In this document: positions 63,949-64,000 of the stretch, one piece after another
How the letters are laid out: each line of letters starts with the position of its first letter
Position numbering within the stretch: the stretch's first letter is position 1
DNA from: Bacillus sp. ZZV12-4809
GTDB lineage: Bacteria > Bacillota > Bacilli > Bacillales > Cytobacillaceae
Direction of reading: 5' to 3'
Assembly: GCF_009849585.1 (NCBI RefSeq)
Contig: NZ_VCRN01000020.1
Location: 19,029-83,028, forward strand
DNA length: 64,000 bases
The notes under the pieces: generated by a model
Databases searched by the model: none
Told to the model about the DNA's origin: nothing
Seen by the model: only the letters and a program-made list of their open reading frames with translations
Position numbers and translations under genes: made by a program

Positions 63949-64000
63949 CTCAATTACTGACTTAAAAATAGGCTTTTTTTATGGAAAAACAATAGATCGC

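Overview
The window looks like a chromosomal segment of a spore-forming Bacillaceae species (Bacillus/Cytobacillus/Mesobacillus-like). It is AT-rich, has strong AAGGAGG-type ribosome binding sites with frequent TTG and GTG starts, and has dense intrinsic terminators. It carries sporulation-linked small genes (an H-type SASP, an Sda-like checkpoint protein, YhcN/YlaJ, YjcZ, YuzL-like) and close relatives of B. subtilis genes (yitJ, metI, metC, odhAB, yngI, nrnB, ykpA, dhaS, ykuS, yqjG). No rRNA, tRNA, prophage, insertion sequence or CRISPR array was seen.

Layout. 0-13 kb: threonine aldolase, a frameshifted CAP-domain lipoprotein, an EamA permease, a secreted beta-propeller protein, a DUF3231 protein, a truncated haemoglobin under a probable Fnr box, an aldo/keto reductase and several small or unknown genes. 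13-21 kb: a reverse-strand methionine operon metI-metC-yitJ-metH behind a SAM-I (S-box) riboswitch with a visible antiterminator. 21-27 kb: sspH, a family of interspersed intergenic repeats, and odhA-odhB with a promoter and cre-like site. 27-34 kb: an Sda-like gene, a yngI-like acyl-CoA synthetase with a cre-like site, two more copies of the repeat, a two-domain GGCT-fold protein, a VOC protein, small genes and a YhcN lipoprotein. 34-40 kb: yidC2 behind a MifM-like leader peptide gene that has no ordinary start codon, a flippase-domain membrane protein, a DUF1906 protein, and pncB-nadE behind a structured leader. 41-42 kb: a 52-bp minisatellite with a higher-order 208-bp period. 42-51 kb: LysM-CAP protein, cupredoxin, an AraC-type regulator with a degenerate receiver, then hutU-hutI-hutG plus a YjiH-type membrane protein. 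51-64 kb: NrnB, a D,D-carboxypeptidase, YkuS, YuzL-like, YkpA ABC-F, a MaoC pair with a penicillin-acylase-family enzyme, a Sco protein, DhaS, NupC and small sporulation genes.

How genes fit together. The met operon covers transsulfuration from an activated homoserine to homocysteine, methylene-THF reduction and B12-dependent methylation, all under SAM control. The hut genes convert urocanate to glutamate, but hutH and hutP are absent here. pncB-nadE forms an NAD salvage pair. Several carbon-metabolism genes (odhA, dhaS, yngI-like, nupC) have cre-like sites at their promoters. Least expected are the MifM-like leader with an apparent ATC start, the alternative pairings ahead of pncB, and the higher-order minisatellite. 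Small genes outside conventional gene calls (58, 48, 42, 41, 53 and 44 aa) are listed where a ribosome binding site supports them.
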